From the NCBI GenBank assembly GCA_964019425.1, contig OZ025851.1:496001-560000 (forward strand): a DNA stretch of 64,000 nt, written 5' to 3'. A program made the translations under genes and the position numbers. The notes under the pieces are model-generated. The model saw only the letters and a list, made by a program, of their open reading frames with translations. It did no database searches and was not told the origin of the DNA. Positions 61,109-64,000 of the stretch are shown here, piece by piece (position 1 is the stretch's first letter; every line of letters starts with the position of its first letter). This DNA comes from Flectonema sp. DT1601. Its lineage: Eukaryota > Euglenozoa > Diplonemea > Diplonemida > Diplonemidae.

Positions 61109-63038
61109 ATGAGTGCCATGGACACCGTACGGCGCTTCGCGATGGGAATTATTTTATTACTCGTATTGTTGATGTGGGGGGCAACCAAGACTCTATCACC
61201 AGAAACAAAGAAGGCGATGAAGAGCGACCTGTCGAGAGTTTTGAAAAGTGGTATCAGTGCAGTGTTACAAGATGAAGAATTACCCAACACCAACTCCACT
61301 GAAAAGAACAACATTTTGGTAGCAAACACTACGTCGGTATCGAATACCACGTCGGTGGTAATCGAAAAAAAGAAAAAAATGAAAGCACCTGCGAGAAACA
61401 TGAGCGTCAACCCTTTCCCAGGCATCACCTCCGAAAAAATAAAATCTCTATCATCAAAATCAAGTAACATTATCGTGACTTTCGCGAATAGAGAGTACGC
61501 AGATTTTGCTTCGAATTGGGTACGTCATTTACGACAGCAATCGGTCACTAATTATGTTGTGTGTGCCATGGATTCAACTTTATATAAATATTTAACATCG
61601 ACTGATAAAAGTGATCCTTTATACGTTCCTGCTAATAATGTAGTTGAATTGAACGCTGGGCTCCCTACGAAGGGTCTCGGTTGGGGATCAAAAAAATTCC
61701 GACGACTCGGCATAATGAAAGTAGCTCTGGCTCATACAATCGTTTCCTTTGGTATTCACGTATTGATTCTGGACGTCGATGCATTTCCTATACGAAATCC
61801 AAATGTTTTACTTGAAAAATTTCAACTTCACACGGATGTCCTCGCCTCGACTGACGCTTTATCGAGGTCTGAAGGTGACCTTGAAGCTTCCATGGGTGGT
61901 ATGTTTCCTCATTTTTTTGTTTTGTTGTAAAAAAAAACCAACAAAACAAACACAAAAAAAACAACCAAACACAGCCATTGCTAACATTGGTATACTTTAC
62001 TTAAAGAATACGACGATAAACTTAATAACTGAATGGGAATACAAGATAAGAGAAGATCTCGATTATTGGGATCAAAATTGTTTTAATGATCTTATCAAAA
62101 GAGGAGGAAATACTGAACACTCTGAGAGTTTAATTGAAGGTGTCAGTGTTTGTTATAACGAATCTCTTCGTTGTTCATACTTGTCAATTCAAGTAGCCGG
62201 TAATGGCCATTCATATTTTATTCAAGGTTTTCGTGACGATGCATTCTTCGTCCATGCCACATTCGTCTTCTCAGCAACAGCAGGTAAGAGAAACCGATAC
62301 AGAGAGGCGTTGTTATGGAGAGACTCAGACAACTACTACAATTCTGATAGGAAATATATCACTATTGATCTTCACATTCCTCCATTACCATTTGAAATTC
62401 CAACTGTGTCTGCAGCATGGGATGAAGGCAATTTAAACATCCTATTCAACGTTATGAATGCCCAGCTAAACCAAATTAGATCGGCACTTGCCTTAGCGAT
62501 GTCATTAAACAGGACATTAGTGATGCCGAGACTTAGATGTGTGTATGACAGAGTGTGGTATCCTCACGAAGGTGTGTTTCCAGGAAGTGAATTGTTATTG
62601 CCATTTGATTGTCCGATGGACCACGTTTTTAATATTGAAAAATGGATTTCTAATAAAATTCAATTTCGAGAATACTCATTCTTGAACAATTCCGCGACCC
62701 CTAAATTAAAAAGTTCTATTATATCTAATTTATCATCGCTATCGACAGAGGTACAAGCAAAGTCATGGGAAGCGTCTACTGGGCATGCGATTCCTGTGGT
62801 TCACTTTTCTGATTTAAGAGATCTTAATGTGACCTCAACGTTCTTTCCAACGCCTCACAAATTCAATTCATTTGTTCAAAAAACAATGAGACTGACGTCA
62901 CATTGGTGTTGTGTCAGACCACCAAATGGAAAAGGACCTGGTCATATTTGGTATGATTTATGGTATGATCTCATTCCTCACACTGACATGCATCAAAGAG
63001 TATGGAACAACACATGGACCGAGGTGCTGGGACCATAA
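61109..63038 (+). CDS. GT77-family glycosyltransferase, XEG113-like (2 exons, 617 aa)
   Basis: Exons 61109-61898 and 61975-63038 join in phase 1. The N-terminus is a type II signal anchor (FAMGIILLLVLLMWGA, ~10-26), followed by a Ser/Thr/Asn stem, so it should face the Golgi lumen. The nucleotide-diphospho-sugar transferase domain spans ~110-340: NIIVTFANREYADFASNW, LGWGSKKFRRLGIMK, and the DxD metal site in LILDVDAFPIRNP (~225). The second domain (~420-617) has LNQIRSALALAMSLNRTLVMPRLRC and LLPFDCPMDHVF, the arrangement of plant XEG113, an arabinosyltransferase acting on hydroxyproline-linked arabinans of extensins. Here the acceptor is unknown; a surface glycoprotein is likely (inference). 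Confidence 0.85.
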
Positions 63039-63198
63039 TCATTAAAGGTATACTTATGTGTTATTGATTTTATTTCACCACGAAAACTTGCCTCATCAGG
63101 AATAGAATGTACCTTCAGCTGTAATATACTTTTATTTTATCTAATAGAATGTAATAATAATCATAATTTTCTGTCAGAGGGTTGCTTTGATATTCAAC

Positions 63199-64000
63199 AT
63201 GCGACCCTCAAGTTGTACTTGTAGGGTATTTGTGCTTCAGATACTGTTCTTTGGAGTATTTGGGATGACTGTGACTGAGACGATGAAGATTGTTGGAACT
63301 GGAGAGGGGAATAATGAAACGCAGACATGGAAACCATCAGCTGCCGAGTGTGGAGGAAGTCAAACTTTTTTTGAAAAATCAACCTTCGGAGGGAGCATCT
63401 TACTGTTGTCATCACTTGGAGGATTCTTAGCAGGATCCCCAAGTCCTGGAGCACTTTCAAAAATGATAATAATTGCAACTCAGATATCATGTACCGATAC
63501 CACCTCAACAAACGATTTACCCTTCGTTACCAATCCTTTATCGTTGAGTATTGATGGGAATATGTGGGCTGGTGCTGTAGTCTCTAACACAGCATTCTGT
63601 GTGGGAATTTATGTTGTTTTCAGATTAATTTGTTTTATTGTACTTCGATGGTGTAATCCTGGAAGGATTCCGAGTCCACTCCGGTTTCCTGGGATAACAT
63701 CTGTCGTGGTATTAATATTCTCACCGAATGTGTTGTTGTATTCAGGGAAACTATTGATCAACTCAAGCGGTCTTGTCCCAAAGTTAGTCGGGGGTTTCGG
63801 AGTAGTCTTCAGCCTCCTCACTTTCATTCTAGTTCTCGTAGTCTTCAAATGCGATGCTTCCCGTTGTTCCTATAAAATCTCAAATCACCAGTCCAGTTCA
63901 ATTCCCTCTCGAACATTTTTTTTCGGCGTTGGTGCATGGGAAGACACCTATCAAGCGTCATGTTATGTTGCCAGCATGGGAGTTGTTTTTGATAGCTACA
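63199..64000 (+). CDS. Multi-pass membrane protein, truncated by the window edge (267+ aa)
   Basis: The open frame starts at ATG 63199, 22 bp after the acceptor-like TTTTCTGTCAG, and is still open at the last base. The first ~28 residues form a signal peptide or anchor (CRVFVLQILFFGVFGMTV). Further hydrophobic segments lie at about 60-75 (GGSILLLSSLGGFLAG), 117-140 (AVVSNTAFCVGIYVVFRLICFIVL), 152-168 (ITSVVVLIFSPNVLLYS) and 185-205 (GFGVVFSLLTFILVLVVF). Loops carry paired cysteines. I do not recognise the family; a cell-surface protein seems likely. Confidence 0.7.
   Translation, partial: MRPSSCTCRVFVLQILFFGVFGMTVTETMKIVGTGEGNNETQTWKPSAAECGGSQTFFEKSTFGGSILLLSSLGGFLAGSPSPGALSKMIIIATQISCTDTTSTNDLPFVTNPLSLSIDGNMWAGAVVSNTAFCVGIYVVFRLICFIVLRWCNPGRIPSPLRFPGITSVVVLIFSPNVLLYSGKLLINSSGLVPKLVGGFGVVFSLLTFILVLVVFKCDASRCSYKISNHQSSSIPSRTFFFGVGAWEDTYQASCYVASMGVVFDSY

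Overview
The window is nuclear DNA from a ciliated protist. It is AT-rich and full of long A and T homopolymers. TAA, TAG and TGA all act as stops, and spliceosomal introns begin GTATG/GTGTG. BBS7, a coiled-coil protein resembling a transition-fibre component, Sec6, UBC9, a myosin and an XEG113-type GT77 are all eukaryotic. Every protein gene from 19.6 kb to the right edge lies on the + strand, and nearly all carry an AG dinucleotide a short way upstream of the ATG. A unidirectional array with AG sites close to start codons recalls the polycistronic, spliced-leader gene arrays of Euglenozoa. Because cis introns are also common here, a diplonemid-like lineage is my best guess (low to moderate confidence).

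Layout. (1) 1-7.0 kb: a large minisatellite of about 30-bp units with higher-order structure. It is interrupted by a 572-bp sequence that recurs inverted at 6433-7005. (2) 7.5-19.3 kb: a tRNA-Glu gene, then a tandem pile of non-LTR retrotransposons of the APE/RT/RNase H type. The first copy looks full-length with two intact ORFs. The following copies are 5'-truncated and joined tail-to-head at A-tracts. Behind them are shuffled fragments, the tail of a second LINE family and a decayed coiled-coil gene. (3) 19.6-36.1 kb: BBS7, a zinc-finger-like unknown, a Ctr copper transporter with a Cys-rich ectodomain, a 2.9-kb gene desert, a helical-repeat protein, a fused PabA-PabB aminodeoxychorismate synthase, YqgE/AlgH, a low-complexity unknown and a Yippee/Mis18-fold protein. 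(4) 36.8-39.1 kb: a MULE DNA transposon with a broken transposase and iterated subterminal repeats. (5) 40.7-64 kb: UBC9, three unknowns, an FBF1-like coiled-coil protein, tail-anchored cytochrome b5 (with an antisense tRNA-Gln in its first intron), a metacaspase-like pseudoenzyme, exocyst Sec6, a GPH/SLC45-like transporter, a myosin, a GT77 glycosyltransferase and a truncated membrane protein.

The genes are mostly housekeeping and do not form one pathway. Loose themes are cilium (BBS7, FBF1-like) and secretory traffic and glycosylation (Sec6, myosin, GT77). The most interesting unexplained structures are introns whose U-tract near the 5' splice site is complementary to an A-tract abutting the 3' splice site, and a near-identical short sequence plus poly(A) shared by introns of two unrelated genes. 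Others are a dispersed ~45-bp motif in four places, a conserved ~125-residue insertion inside the LINE reverse transcriptase, and several long imperfect hairpins in noncoding DNA.
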